A DNA stretch of 64,000 nucleotides from Bacteroidales bacterium. GTDB lineage: Bacteria > Bacteroidota > Bacteroidia > Bacteroidales > UBA10428. Every line of letters starts with the position of its first letter. The stretch's first letter is position 1. The translations under genes were made by a program, and so were the position numbers. This document shows positions 27,665 through 36,982 of this stretch, in pieces. The stretch covers positions 1 through 64,000 of the forward strand of contig JAFGSZ010000145.1 of NCBI GenBank assembly GCA_016934395.1, written 5' to 3'. Under the pieces are notes generated by a model. That model was not told where the DNA came from and ran no database searches. It saw only the letters and a program-made list of their open reading frames with translations.

Positions 27665-29566
27665 ATGAGCGAAGAGATTAAACATGAGTGTGGAATTGCC
27701 CTTATTAGACTTTTAAAACCCCTCGAATATTATCAGCTTAAATACGGCTCCTGGCGTTATGGGCTAAATAAGCTCTACCTATTAATGGAAAAGCAGCACA
27801 ACAGGGGGCAGGATGGAGCAGGCATCGTTAGTGTAAAGCTCAATCTTCCTCCCGGTAAGGATTATATTCATAGAGTCCGTTCAATTAAGCCATCTGCCAT
27901 AAATGATGTTTTTAAGAAAATTAATGCGCCCTTATTAAAAGCAGAAAAAAAATCACCAAAATCAATCGATGATCCGAATTGGGCAAAATTAAATCTTCCT
28001 TTTGCTGGTGAAGTGCTGCTGGGACATTTGCGATATGGCACCTACGGGAAAAACAATATTGAACATGTGCATCCTGTAATGCGCCAGAATAACTGGAGAT
28101 CGAGAAATCTTGTACTTGCAGGAAATTTTAACCTTACAAATGTCGAGGAACTTTTTCAAATTCTTGTCGATCTGGGTCAGCATCCAACAGATTTTACCGA
28201 TACTGTAACCATCCTTGAAAATGTAGGTCACTTTTTAGATACTGAAAATCAGAAAGAATTTAATAAATATAAAAAGCTCGATTATTCAAATGCAGAAATT
28301 TCCAGGCAGATCGCAGATAATATTTCCATAGCAAATATATTAGCCGAATCGAGTAAAAAATGGGACGGCGGATATGTTATTGCCGGAATGATTGGTCATG
28401 GGGATGCGTTTGTTTTACGCGATCCATGGGGGATACGCCCGGCATTTTACTATATAAACGATGAAATTGCCGTAGTTACTTCCGAGCGGCCTGTTATTCA
28501 AACTGTGCTTAATGTAACAGCAGATAATATTCATGAATTGGATCCGGGACATGCAATAATTATTAAGAAACACGGAGAAATTTCCATCGATAAAATACGT
28601 GAGCCTTTTGAAAAAAAGTCTTGTTCTTTTGAGCGTATTTATTTCTCGCGTGGAGGCGATAAGGAAATTTATAAAGAGCGAAAAAAACTGGGTGAACTGT
28701 TAACCCCCCAGATCGTTCGAGCTGTTGATAATGATCTTGAAAATACAGTTTTTTCTTTTATTCCAAATACTGCAGAAACCGCTTTTTATGGTATGATCAG
28801 GGGTGTGGAGTATTACATGCAGAACGAGGGTAAAAAGAAAATCGTGAAACTGGGGAAAGATATAACTGAAGAACAGCTCGATCAAATTATTGCCCTGCGG
28901 CCACGTGTGGAAAAAGTGGCTATTAAAGATATTAAACTGCGTACATTTATTTCGCAGGATAAAGGCCGTGATGATCTGGTAGGCCATGTATACGACGTGT
29001 CTTACGATACCATCAGGAAAGGATTGGATAACCTGGTAATTATTGATGATTCAATAGTACGTGGAACGACATTAAAATATAGTATTATAAAAATTTTAGA
29101 CCGTTTGGGACCAAAACGTATTGTTGTTGTTTCTTCATCCCCACAAATAAGGTATCCCGATTGTTATGGAATTGATATGGCAAAGCTTGGTGATTTTATT
29201 GCTTTTAAAGCTGCCATTGAATTGCTAAAAGAAACCGGCAGGGAAAACATAATTAATGATGTGTATAATAAATCAAAAGCACAAATCGGCCTGCCGAAAG
29301 AAAATTATATTAACCACGTAAAAGAAATTTATGCTCCCTTTTCGAATGAAGAAATATCGGATAAAATAGCGCAAATGTTGTGTACATCAGAAATAAATGC
29401 TGAGATAAAAATTGTATATCAAACAATAGAAAACCTTCATATTGCGTGCCCTAATGACCTGGGCGACTGGTATTTCTCCGGGGATTATCCTACTCCGGGT
29501 GGGAATAAAGTGGTTACTAAAGCTTTTGTAAATTTTATTGAAGGAAAAAATATAAGGGCGTATTAA
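27665..29566 (+). CDS. Long PurF-like glutamine amidotransferase/phosphoribosyltransferase
   Basis: A 633-residue class II amidotransferase fused to a PRTase domain, longer than typical PurF (about 470-500). The nucleophile candidate is Cys9 (HECGIALI), which would need removal of an eight-residue propeptide. NRGQDGAGI and GHLRYGTYG belong to the glutaminase domain. VIIDDSIVRGTTLKYS (about 458-473) is the PRPP loop. It may be amidophosphoribosyltransferase or a Bacteroidota-specific paralogue; a standard purF is not in the window, so this cannot be settled here. Its stop overlaps that of the convergent acyltransferase gene. Confidence 0.8.
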   Translation: MSEEIKHECGIALIRLLKPLEYYQLKYGSWRYGLNKLYLLMEKQHNRGQDGAGIVSVKLNLPPGKDYIHRVRSIKPSAINDVFKKINAPLLKAEKKSPKSIDDPNWAKLNLPFAGEVLLGHLRYGTYGKNNIEHVHPVMRQNNWRSRNLVLAGNFNLTNVEELFQILVDLGQHPTDFTDTVTILENVGHFLDTENQKEFNKYKKLDYSNAEISRQIADNISIANILAESSKKWDGGYVIAGMIGHGDAFVLRDPWGIRPAFYYINDEIAVVTSERPVIQTVLNVTADNIHELDPGHAIIIKKHGEISIDKIREPFEKKSCSFERIYFSRGGDKEIYKERKKLGELLTPQIVRAVDNDLENTVFSFIPNTAETAFYGMIRGVEYYMQNEGKKKIVKLGKDITEEQLDQIIALRPRVEKVAIKDIKLRTFISQDKGRDDLVGHVYDVSYDTIRKGLDNLVIIDDSIVRGTTLKYSIIKILDRLGPKRIVVVSSSPQIRYPDCYGIDMAKLGDFIAFKAAIELLKETGRENIINDVYNKSKAQIGLPKENYINHVKEIYAPFSNEEISDKIAQMLCTSEINAEIKIVYQTIENLHIACPNDLGDWYFSGDYPTPGGNKVVTKAFVNFIEGKNIRAY

Positions 29567-30510
29567 TTATTAGTGAAGTCCTTATTTGGAATGTAAGTGT
29601 TGATATGCCTTTCAACTTTTGAACTATAAATATCCTTCAAAGTTACCATAATAGCAGTTTCTTCAACTTCGCCAAAATGATGGTTTATGGCTGTTCCAAA
29701 ACTCCGTAATGTAGGAGAAAGATTACAGTAGGCATTTATTAGAGGAGGTATCATTTCACCCAGTGTTCGCACTTTCTGACTTAAAATTTTTAAATCTTCC
29801 TGAAAATCATTTCCATTGAGTATGGCGGCAAGTTTTTTCTTATCTGAATCAATTATAAGCGGATCTATAGGTACCAGCAGGTTTTCAGTATCGAAGAAGT
29901 TTTTTTCGAAAAAATATAAAATAAGATCGCGGGCATCGCGGTTGTAATCGGTATACATAGTTACTTTTCCAAAAAAGTACTTCATGTTTTTATTATTCAT
30001 CCAGATAGCACCCAGCCCGTCCCATAGATTATCCAGGGCAAATAATCCTTTACTGTTACGGTTTGTGTTCTGGTAGGCAGGTTGCACAAACGATCGTCCC
30101 AGTTCGATAGTATAGGGCAGGTAATCTTTAATAAATTTTTCTGAAAAGTTAAACAGCCTTGAGGTGGCCAGGTTATACTCTCCGTTATTCTTCTTTTGAG
30201 CATTACAGCACATGTAATACCGATATCCCCCAAGGATGTCTTTTTTTGCCGGGTCCCATACAATTAATTGTTTATAGGGATCGTCTGAAATATCGTATGC
30301 GTCAATATCAGTTTCTTTGCCTGTTCCTCCTCCTGCTGCTCTGAAGGTAAGTTCCCGCAACCTGCCGATTTCCTGCATGATATTAGGAGAATCTTTGTGT
30401 GTAATAATGTATAACTTGTTGTTACCATTATTGGTTTCCCGCAGGAATTTTTCTTTTGTTAATTCCTTTTCAATTAATTCTCTGTCTACTGGAGGAATAA
30501 TGGCTTTCAT
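29563..30510 (-). CDS. glsB: GNAT-fold N-acyltransferase, probable glycine-lipid GlsB
   Basis: A 315-residue protein resembling the hemolysin/OlsB-type N-acyltransferases. Typical segments are ELTFRAAGGGTGKETDIDAYD and LGGYRYYMC near the start, then LPYTIELGRSFVQPAYQ, LDNLWDGLGAIWM and YFFGKVTMYTDYNRDARDL. In Bacteroides, GlsB acylates glycine and the adjacent GlsA adds the second acyl chain, making glycine lipids. The neighbouring gene here is a PlsC-type O-acyltransferase, supporting the same role. The gene name rests on architecture and adjacency. An ornithine-lipid enzyme is the main alternative. Confidence 0.72.
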   Translation of the reverse strand: MKAIIPPVDRELIEKELTKEKFLRETNNGNNKLYIITHKDSPNIMQEIGRLRELTFRAAGGGTGKETDIDAYDISDDPYKQLIVWDPAKKDILGGYRYYMCCNAQKKNNGEYNLATSRLFNFSEKFIKDYLPYTIELGRSFVQPAYQNTNRNSKGLFALDNLWDGLGAIWMNNKNMKYFFGKVTMYTDYNRDARDLILYFFEKNFFDTENLLVPIDPLIIDSDKKKLAAILNGNDFQEDLKILSQKVRTLGEMIPPLINAYCNLSPTLRSFGTAINHHFGEVEETAIMVTLKDIYSSKVERHINTYIPNKDFTNN

Positions 30511-30575
30511 CGGGTATTCAATTTTATATGGGAGGCAAAGTTATGAAATTATTTCGATAAATATGACAAACATCA

Positions 30576-31427
30576 TTATAGCGGAATACTTTTTATACCA
30601 TCTAATTCATAAACTTTTTGTTTTACATATTTCGCCCATTCAATTGGCTTTTTAGACCGGTCAAAAGTTTCCCATGGAATGATGGGGCCAATAATCATTT
30701 CAAAGCTTTTGTTTTTGTGCTTGTATGTTTCATCGACAAGATACAACATTTCAATATTTGATTTTATTCCCAGAAATTTCCTGAACTTCGATAAGTTATA
30801 AAAAAAATTCGTGTTTCTTCCGCTCATATGGATTGGAATAACATCCCGCTTATACTGAACAGCTTTGCTGATAAAGTTTTTGTGCCACACCGGATCAACA
30901 ATCTGGCCTTTTATACGGCGGGATACTAAACCTGCCGGGAACGTAATAATCTGGATATCCGACTGAAAGGTTTCATCTATTTTTCTGGCAGCTTCAAATC
31001 CCTGCTTTCCGTGCTTATTGATTGGAATAAACAGACCATGTAGTGGTGTTAAATTCATTAAAATGTCGTTAACCAGAAATTTAAAATTTTTATAGTACCT
31101 GCTCAAAACATCCATGATAATAAGTCCGTCAAATCCACCCAGTGTGTGATTGGAGACAAAAACATATCTACCGGATGATGGCAGGTTGTTTTCTCCTATC
31201 AGTCTTACATTCACGTTAAAATCCTCAATGGCTGCACGCACAAAATCTAAATTTTTTTTATGTCCGTGTCTAGAAAGAAAATCATTCACCTCGTCTTCGT
31301 GCGCTATCTTTTTCAGGTACCTGAAAATAAAGCCGGGAATCATAGCAGCAAGCTTCGGATTTTTATTCTTAAAAACCTCTTTTATATCAACTTTAAGTGC
31401 GGGGGGTTGTATATTTTCCTTTGTCAT
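30576..31427 (-). CDS. glsA: PlsC-type O-acyltransferase, probable glycine-lipid GlsA
   Basis: A 283-residue membrane-associated acyltransferase. The active-site motif reads VSNHTLGGFDGLI: five residues separate His and Asp, versus four in the common NHx4D. PINKHGKQGFEAARKI and ITFPAGLVSRRIKG are further acyltransferase blocks. It lies 65 bp upstream of the GNAT-like gene on the same strand, and the pair matches the two-step N-acyl then O-acyl scheme of glycine lipids. A lysophosphatidic-acid acyltransferase is possible but the motif spacing argues for this separate subfamily. Confidence 0.72.
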   Translation of the reverse strand: MTKENIQPPALKVDIKEVFKNKNPKLAAMIPGFIFRYLKKIAHEDEVNDFLSRHGHKKNLDFVRAAIEDFNVNVRLIGENNLPSSGRYVFVSNHTLGGFDGLIIMDVLSRYYKNFKFLVNDILMNLTPLHGLFIPINKHGKQGFEAARKIDETFQSDIQIITFPAGLVSRRIKGQIVDPVWHKNFISKAVQYKRDVIPIHMSGRNTNFFYNLSKFRKFLGIKSNIEMLYLVDETYKHKNKSFEMIIGPIIPWETFDRSKKPIEWAKYVKQKVYELDGIKSIPL

Positions 31428-31563
31428 GTTATTTAGTATAATCCCAATCAGACAAAAGTATTAAAATACCCTTTATTTTCCTCTTTAAATCCATATTTAC
31501 AATCAGGCTTCCTTGGTTTAAAATCCCTCAAATGGAAAAAGTTATCAACAAAGTGTCAAAAAA

Positions 31564-31588
31564 TGGGGAAAAGTGGTAAAAAATGGTG
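31564..31588 (+). promoter_or_regulatory. MraZ-box operator upstream of the division cluster
   Basis: Three TGG-type boxes occur at an exact 10-bp period: TGGGG (31564-31568), TGGTA (31574-31578) and TGGTG (31584-31588), separated by A-rich 5-base spacers. A weaker TGTCA continues the period at 31554. This is the layout of the TGGGN repeats bound by MraZ, encoded 38 bp downstream, and suggests autoregulation. Confidence 0.65.
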
Positions 31589-31625
31589 ATTTTTCTTTAT
31601 TTTTACCTAATTATTAATAAAGAAC

Positions 31626-32093
31626 ATGACAAACTTTATCGGAGAATATACCTGTAAGCTTGATTCCAAGGGCAGGATACTTTTTCCATCTACCTTTAAA
31701 AAGCAGATGGATCAAGGGGCTCAGGATAAGTTTGTGATTAAAAAAGACATTTTTGTTCATTGCCTTACTCTTTATACAATGCAGGAATGGGAGAAGCAGA
31801 TTGAAATTCTAAATGGGAAAATAAATCGCTATAATGGTGAACATAACGAGTTTGTAAGGAGATTTTATAAAGGTGCAGCTGAAGTTACGCTTGATGGAAA
31901 TAACCGTCTGTTGTTACCGAAACGTTTACTCGATAATATAGGGGCAGAGAAAGAGATTGTTTTGGCGGGACAAAACGCACGAATTGAAATCTGGACCAAA
32001 GAAGCCTATGAGAAACTGGACAGCGATGGAGATAACTATTCTGCCCTGGCAGAAAGAATTATGGGTGACAAAACCAATGAATTGAATGAATAA
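31626..32093 (+). CDS. mraZ: Transcriptional regulator MraZ
   Basis: A 155-residue regulator with two SpoVT/AbrB-like halves. The first contains FIGEYTCKLDSKGRILFPSTFKK (about 4-26) and the second EVTLDGNNRLLLPKRLLDNIG (about 86-106). It binds repeats ahead of the cluster it heads and represses it in the species studied. The stop and the rsmH start share a base (TAATG), coupling translation. Confidence 0.95.
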   Translation: MTNFIGEYTCKLDSKGRILFPSTFKKQMDQGAQDKFVIKKDIFVHCLTLYTMQEWEKQIEILNGKINRYNGEHNEFVRRFYKGAAEVTLDGNNRLLLPKRLLDNIGAEKEIVLAGQNARIEIWTKEAYEKLDSDGDNYSALAERIMGDKTNELNE

Positions 32094-32989
32094 TGCCCTA
32101 CCATCAACCGGTATTATTAAAAGAAAGTGTTGAAGGATTAAACATTAAACCGAACGGAATCTATGTTGATGCAACGTTTGGCGGTGGAGGGCATTCGAAA
32201 GAAATATTAACATATTTAAATAAAGGCAGGCTTATAGGTTTTGATCAGGATGAAGATGCCGAAATTAATGTGCCGGAAGATCCAAGATTTCTTTTTGTAA
32301 AACACAATTTCAGGTTCTTAAAGAATTTTCTCAGGTATTATAAAATATCCCATGTAGATGGAATATTAGCCGATCTGGGAGTCTCATCACATCATTTTAA
32401 TGTAGCTGAACGAGGATTTTCATTCAGGTTCGAAGGAATACTTGACATGCGCATGAATAAACATTCAAAATTTTCAGCAAAGGAGATGGTTCGTATCTAT
32501 TCAGAACAACAACTTTTCGAAGTATTTCGAAACTATGGTGAGTTAAACCAGGCGAAAAAAGTAGCTTCTTTAATCGTTAAGAAAAGAGAAGAATCTTCGC
32601 TTGAGCGCATAGAGCAACTGGTTGAAATATTATCGCCTTTAGTCCCTCAAAATAAATTAAACCAGTTTCTGGCTAAAGTTTTCCAGGCAATAAGAATAGA
32701 AGTGAATAAAGAAATGGACGCATTAAAAGGCCTGTTATTACAGTCAGGTGATGTGATGAATCAAAAAGGAAGGCTTGTAATAATCAGCTATCATTCGCTT
32801 GAAGACAGACTGGTTAAAAATTATATAAGAGGCGGAAATTTTTCCGGTGTAGCAGATAAAGATATTTACGGAAATTTTAAGGTGCCTTTTTTAGCAATTA
32901 ACAGAAAAGTTATCCAACCCTCGGAAATTGAAATAAAGGATAATCCGAGAGCTCGCAGTGCACGTTTACGAATCGCTGAAAAAATGTAA
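32093..32989 (+). CDS. rsmH: 16S rRNA (cytosine(1402)-N4)-methyltransferase
   Basis: A 298-residue SAM-dependent enzyme. VDATFGGGGHSKEIL (residues 25-39) is the SAM-binding loop. GILADLGVSSHHFN and the RGFSFRFEGILDMRMN segment are family markers. IISYHSLEDRLVKN and NPRARSARLRIAEK close the C-terminal region. Starts at the last base of the mraZ stop. Confidence 0.96.
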   Translation: MPYHQPVLLKESVEGLNIKPNGIYVDATFGGGGHSKEILTYLNKGRLIGFDQDEDAEINVPEDPRFLFVKHNFRFLKNFLRYYKISHVDGILADLGVSSHHFNVAERGFSFRFEGILDMRMNKHSKFSAKEMVRIYSEQQLFEVFRNYGELNQAKKVASLIVKKREESSLERIEQLVEILSPLVPQNKLNQFLAKVFQAIRIEVNKEMDALKGLLLQSGDVMNQKGRLVIISYHSLEDRLVKNYIRGGNFSGVADKDIYGNFKVPFLAINRKVIQPSEIEIKDNPRARSARLRIAEKM

Positions 32990-32995
32990 TTCTAT

Positions 32996-33376
32996 ATGGC
33001 TAAAGATGAAGAGAACATAGAATTTATTGACCGGGATCAGGAAGTAAAGGAAATTAATCCGTTTACACTAAAAAACATTCTGAGCGGGAGCCTGCTAACC
33101 ATTGACGGTTTGCTTAAACAGTTGCCGTTTATTCTTTTTTTAACCATGCTGGCAATTTTTTATATAGCCAACCGCTATCATGCGGAACGTCTGGTAAGAA
33201 AGTCAGATAGCATGCGTACTGAAGTAATCAATTTACGTGCAGAACAGATAACTACAGCTTCGGAACTAATGCGGATCAGTAAACCTTCGGAAGTTGAAAA
33301 ACTTGTGAGAGAACAACAACTTGGATTAACAGAAGCTGTTGACCCTCCTGTGAAACTTATTAAAAAAAGGAAATAG
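32996..33376 (+). CDS. FtsL-like cell division protein
   Basis: A 126-residue bitopic protein with a cytoplasmic N-terminus of about 40 residues, one membrane span (about 42-60, LPFILFLTMLAIFYIANRY) and a short periplasmic helical segment rich in charged residues. Size, topology and position between rsmH and ftsI fit FtsL, which bridges FtsQ and FtsW/FtsI. Sequence similarity in this family is low, so the call rests on topology and order. Confidence 0.8.
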   Translation: MAKDEENIEFIDRDQEVKEINPFTLKNILSGSLLTIDGLLKQLPFILFLTMLAIFYIANRYHAERLVRKSDSMRTEVINLRAEQITTASELMRISKPSEVEKLVREQQLGLTEAVDPPVKLIKKRK

Positions 33377-33379
33377 AGC

Positions 33380-35500
33380 ATGTCTTTAAAGAAGGACATA
33401 TTATGGCGCGTTGCTATTGTTTACCTGGGGGTATTTTTACTGGGACTGATAGTTCTTGGGAAAATTCTTTATCTGCAGTTTGTAGAAAAGCAAAAATGGG
33501 AAGAAAGGATTTATAACACCACCATTCGTAATGTAAAACTTCCAGCCAACAGGGGAGATATCTATTCATCGGATAAAAAGTTACTGGCCAGTTCTATTCC
33601 CTATTATGAAATTAGAATGGATATGCGTTGCCCCGGATTATCAGACAAGGAATTTTATGCCAACGTTGATTCACTGGCAATTTGCCTCTCCGGTATATTT
33701 AAAGACAAGCCCAGGGAGTATTACAAAAAAAATTTAATTCAGGCACGAAAGAGGGGTAACCGGTTTTATCTTGTAAAACAACGTGTAAATTATATCCAGC
33801 TAAAGCAACTGAAAACATTTCCGATATTCAGGCTGGGAAGGTATAATGGCGGATTTATTTACATTCAGGAATATAAACGAATAAAGCCCAATGGAAATCT
33901 TGCGTCAAGAACAGTAGGATATACCACAGAAAGCCCCGGTGGCAATGTGGTGGGTATTGAAGGCGCATATGAACCTTACCTGGCAGGAACAGAGGGTATA
34001 AGGCTTGAACAGCGTCTTTCGGGAAATGTTTGGATGCCGGTAAATGAAAGAAATGAAATTGAGCCGCGCGATGGCAAAAGCGTTATAACCACAATTGATG
34101 TCACTCTTCAGGATGTAGCGGAGCAGGCGTTGTTAAAACAGCTTAGTAATCATAAAGCACATCATGGTTCGGTAGTGCTTATGGAAGTAAAAACAGGTGA
34201 AATAAAGGCTATTGCCAATCTCACAGATACTTTCGGTCGGTACATGGAATTTTATAATTATGCTGTAGGTGAAAGTACAGAGCCTGGATCAACATTTAAA
34301 TTACCTGCATTAATTGCCCTTCTGGAAGATACCCGCGTGGATATTCAGGATTCAGTAGATACGGGCAATGGAATAATCTATTATTATGATAAACGTATTC
34401 GTGACGACAGTTATGAAAAAGGCGGATACGGAAAAATATCGCTTCAGGATGTTTTTGAATTGTCTTCGAATGTTGGAATGGCAAAAGTAATTACAGATGC
34501 TTATAAAGACCGCCCCCATCATTTTATAGACCGGTTATATAGCATGAACCTTAATGAGAAACTTGAGCTTGAGATAAAAGGTGAAGGAATTCCTGAAATC
34601 AAATACCCGGGTGATAATTACTGGTCGGGAGTTTCTTTAGCAATGATGTCACACGGATATGAAGTAAGACTTACCCCATTACAAATCCTCGCCTTTTATA
34701 ATGCCGTGGCAAACAACGGGAAACTGGTGAAACCAAGATTTGTTAAGGAATTACAATATCGGGGCAAAACAGTTAAAAGATTTCCTGCAGAAGTTATCAA
34801 CCCTTCGATCTGTTCACGATCAACACTTGAAAAGGCAAAAATAATGCTCGAAGGTGTAGTAGAGAAAGGTACAGCAAGCAATCTTAAAAATCCGAATTTT
34901 AAAATTGCCGGAAAAACAGGAACTACCCAGATATACAATAAAAAATACGGTTACAAAACCGGGACACAGGTAAGTTATCAGGCTTCTTTTGTGGGATATT
35001 TCCCTGCTGATAAACCCAAATATTCCTGTATTGTGGTCATTAATTCTCCAAGCCAGGATGTATACTATGGCAACAGGGTAGCCGGGCCGGTATTTCTTGA
35101 AATTGCCAATAAAGTTTATTCGATTGATATCGAAATGCAGCAATCACGTGATAATAAAAATCTTGTGGCTGACCTGCCCTATTCAAAAAATGGAGATAAA
35201 ACTGAATTAAAGGAGGTTTTGAACGAACTAGGGATTAAAATAAACGATAAAGCATCCGGATCAGACTGGGTAGTAACCAATAAAGCGGATAAAGAAATAA
35301 ACTTTGAGCCCCGGGCAATCAGGAAAAACCTGGTTCCTGATGTTACCCTTATGGGAGCAAAAGATGCATTGTATTTATTAGAAAATGCAGGCCTCAAAGT
35401 TGAAATAAAAGGACGAGGCAGTGTCAGAAGCCAGTCAATTGCACCGGGAACCCGGGTAAATAAAGGACAAAAAATAGTATTGGAAATGAGTTTTATGTAG
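33380..35500 (+). CDS. ftsI: Division-specific peptidoglycan transpeptidase with PASTA domain
   Basis: A 706-residue class B PBP. It has a membrane anchor (about 10-33), a dimerisation/pedestal domain (about 55-220) and a transpeptidase domain with S304-T-F-K307, S362-S-N364 and K-T-G near 512-514. A C-terminal PASTA domain follows (about 655-706: VPDVTLMGAKDALYLLENAG). Cross-links septal peptidoglycan with FtsW. PASTA at the end is common in Bacteroidota and Firmicutes homologues but absent from E. coli FtsI. Gaps of 3 bp on both sides. Confidence 0.93.
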   Translation: MSLKKDILWRVAIVYLGVFLLGLIVLGKILYLQFVEKQKWEERIYNTTIRNVKLPANRGDIYSSDKKLLASSIPYYEIRMDMRCPGLSDKEFYANVDSLAICLSGIFKDKPREYYKKNLIQARKRGNRFYLVKQRVNYIQLKQLKTFPIFRLGRYNGGFIYIQEYKRIKPNGNLASRTVGYTTESPGGNVVGIEGAYEPYLAGTEGIRLEQRLSGNVWMPVNERNEIEPRDGKSVITTIDVTLQDVAEQALLKQLSNHKAHHGSVVLMEVKTGEIKAIANLTDTFGRYMEFYNYAVGESTEPGSTFKLPALIALLEDTRVDIQDSVDTGNGIIYYYDKRIRDDSYEKGGYGKISLQDVFELSSNVGMAKVITDAYKDRPHHFIDRLYSMNLNEKLELEIKGEGIPEIKYPGDNYWSGVSLAMMSHGYEVRLTPLQILAFYNAVANNGKLVKPRFVKELQYRGKTVKRFPAEVINPSICSRSTLEKAKIMLEGVVEKGTASNLKNPNFKIAGKTGTTQIYNKKYGYKTGTQVSYQASFVGYFPADKPKYSCIVVINSPSQDVYYGNRVAGPVFLEIANKVYSIDIEMQQSRDNKNLVADLPYSKNGDKTELKEVLNELGIKINDKASGSDWVVTNKADKEINFEPRAIRKNLVPDVTLMGAKDALYLLENAGLKVEIKGRGSVRSQSIAPGTRVNKGQKIVLEMSFM

Positions 35501-35503
35501 AAG

Positions 35504-36979
35504 ATGGTGAAAACATTATCGCAAATAGTAAAGAATGTTGAGGTGTTGAAGATATACGGCAACAGCAAAATAACCATAAACCAGGTAGTCTTCGATTCGC
35601 GGAAGATTGCCGGCGGTGACCTTTTTGTTGCAGTAAAAGGTACGCAGACAGATGGCCATGAATATATAAACCAGGTAATAGAAAAAAAAGCAGGTTGTAT
35701 TGTTTGTGAAAAAATTCCTGATGAACTGACTGAATCCGTAACATACATCACAGTAAAAAATTCTGCTAAAGCGCTTGGGGTTATTGCCTCGAATTATTAC
35801 GACAATCCTTCTGAGAGACTCAAATTAATTGGAGTAACCGGAACCAATGGCAAAACCACAATAGCCACCTTATTGTATAATGTATTTCAAAAGCTGGGCT
35901 ATAAAACCGGCTTATTTTCTACAGTTCAGAATTATATCGACCAGCTGCCGGTTGAAGCAACGCACACTACTCCCGATCCGCTACAGTTGAATGAGGTATT
36001 GAATAAAATGATAAGTGCTGGTTGTGAGTATGCTTTTATGGAGGTGAGTTCGCATGCTCTGGCACAGTACAGGGTTAGTGGCCTGCACTTTTCCGGGGGA
36101 ATATTTACAAATATTACTCACGATCACCTGGATTACCATAAAACATTCGATGAGTACTTAAAGGCCAAAAAATTGTTCTTCGATTTTTTACCAAAAAACG
36201 CTTTTGCCCTGGTCAATATAGACGATAAAAATGGAAGGGTAATGGTACAAAACTGTAAATCTCATCTTCACACATATGCCCTCAAATCCGTAAGCGATTT
36301 TAAAGCCCGGGTTTTAGAAAGCCATTTCGACGGGATGCTCCTTTCTATTGATAATATTGAGGTGTGGAGTAATCTAATCGGCGATTTTAATGCCTATAAT
36401 ATCCTGGCTGTATATGCCGCTGCATTACTGTTGCAGCAGGATAAGGACGAGATTCTTAAAATTATCAGTTCCCTCGAAACTGTAAACGGCCGGTTTGAAT
36501 ACGTTCGGTCGAATACAGGTATTACAGCCATTGTCGACTATGCCCATACCCCCGATGCCCTGAAGAATGTGTTAAATACCATCAGTAAAATACGAACAGG
36601 AAATGAACAATTGATTACCGTGGTAGGGGCGGGAGGAAACCGGGATAAGACAAAACGTCCTGTAATGGCCCGTGTAGCCATTGAAAACAGTGATAAAGTT
36701 ATTCTTACTTCTGATAATCCGAGGAATGAAGATCCCGAAACTATTGTTCAAGATATGAAAGCAGGGATAGACCCATCCAGGAGTCGAAATGTGCTGATTA
36801 TTACCGATCGACGTGAAGCCATAAAAACTGCCTGTTTGCTGGCTAAAACAGGTGATATCATACTAATTGCCGGTAAGGGGCACGAAACTTACCAGGAAAT
36901 AAAGGGTGTGAAATACCATTTTAGCGATAAGGAAATGGTTACCGAACAATTTATGTTGAACAAACTGAATTTGCAATAA
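35504..36979 (+). CDS. murE: UDP-MurNAc-L-Ala-D-Glu ligase (meso-diaminopimelate adding)
   Basis: Adds the third residue of the stem peptide in the cytosol. A 491-residue Mur ligase with ATP loop GVTGTNGKTTIATLL (about 110-124), substrate segment THTTPDP and VSSHALAQ. The motif SDNPRNEDP is the DNPR signature of meso-DAP-specific MurE rather than lysine-specific enzymes. This implies a Gram-negative-type DAP peptidoglycan. Confidence 0.95.
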   Translation: MVKTLSQIVKNVEVLKIYGNSKITINQVVFDSRKIAGGDLFVAVKGTQTDGHEYINQVIEKKAGCIVCEKIPDELTESVTYITVKNSAKALGVIASNYYDNPSERLKLIGVTGTNGKTTIATLLYNVFQKLGYKTGLFSTVQNYIDQLPVEATHTTPDPLQLNEVLNKMISAGCEYAFMEVSSHALAQYRVSGLHFSGGIFTNITHDHLDYHKTFDEYLKAKKLFFDFLPKNAFALVNIDDKNGRVMVQNCKSHLHTYALKSVSDFKARVLESHFDGMLLSIDNIEVWSNLIGDFNAYNILAVYAAALLLQQDKDEILKIISSLETVNGRFEYVRSNTGITAIVDYAHTPDALKNVLNTISKIRTGNEQLITVVGAGGNRDKTKRPVMARVAIENSDKVILTSDNPRNEDPETIVQDMKAGIDPSRSRNVLIITDRREAIKTACLLAKTGDIILIAGKGHETYQEIKGVKYHFSDKEMVTEQFMLNKLNLQ

Positions 36980-36982
36980 AAT

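Noticed and set aside
31542-31550. TTATCAACA, one base from a DnaA box
   Set aside because: A single imperfect match with no cluster of boxes, no AT-rich unwinding arrangement and no dnaA or dnaN nearby; chance is likely.
35179-35751. 190-residue antisense frame across ftsI/murE
   Set aside because: It is a shadow of two strongly coding genes, with no recognisable motif and no promoter.
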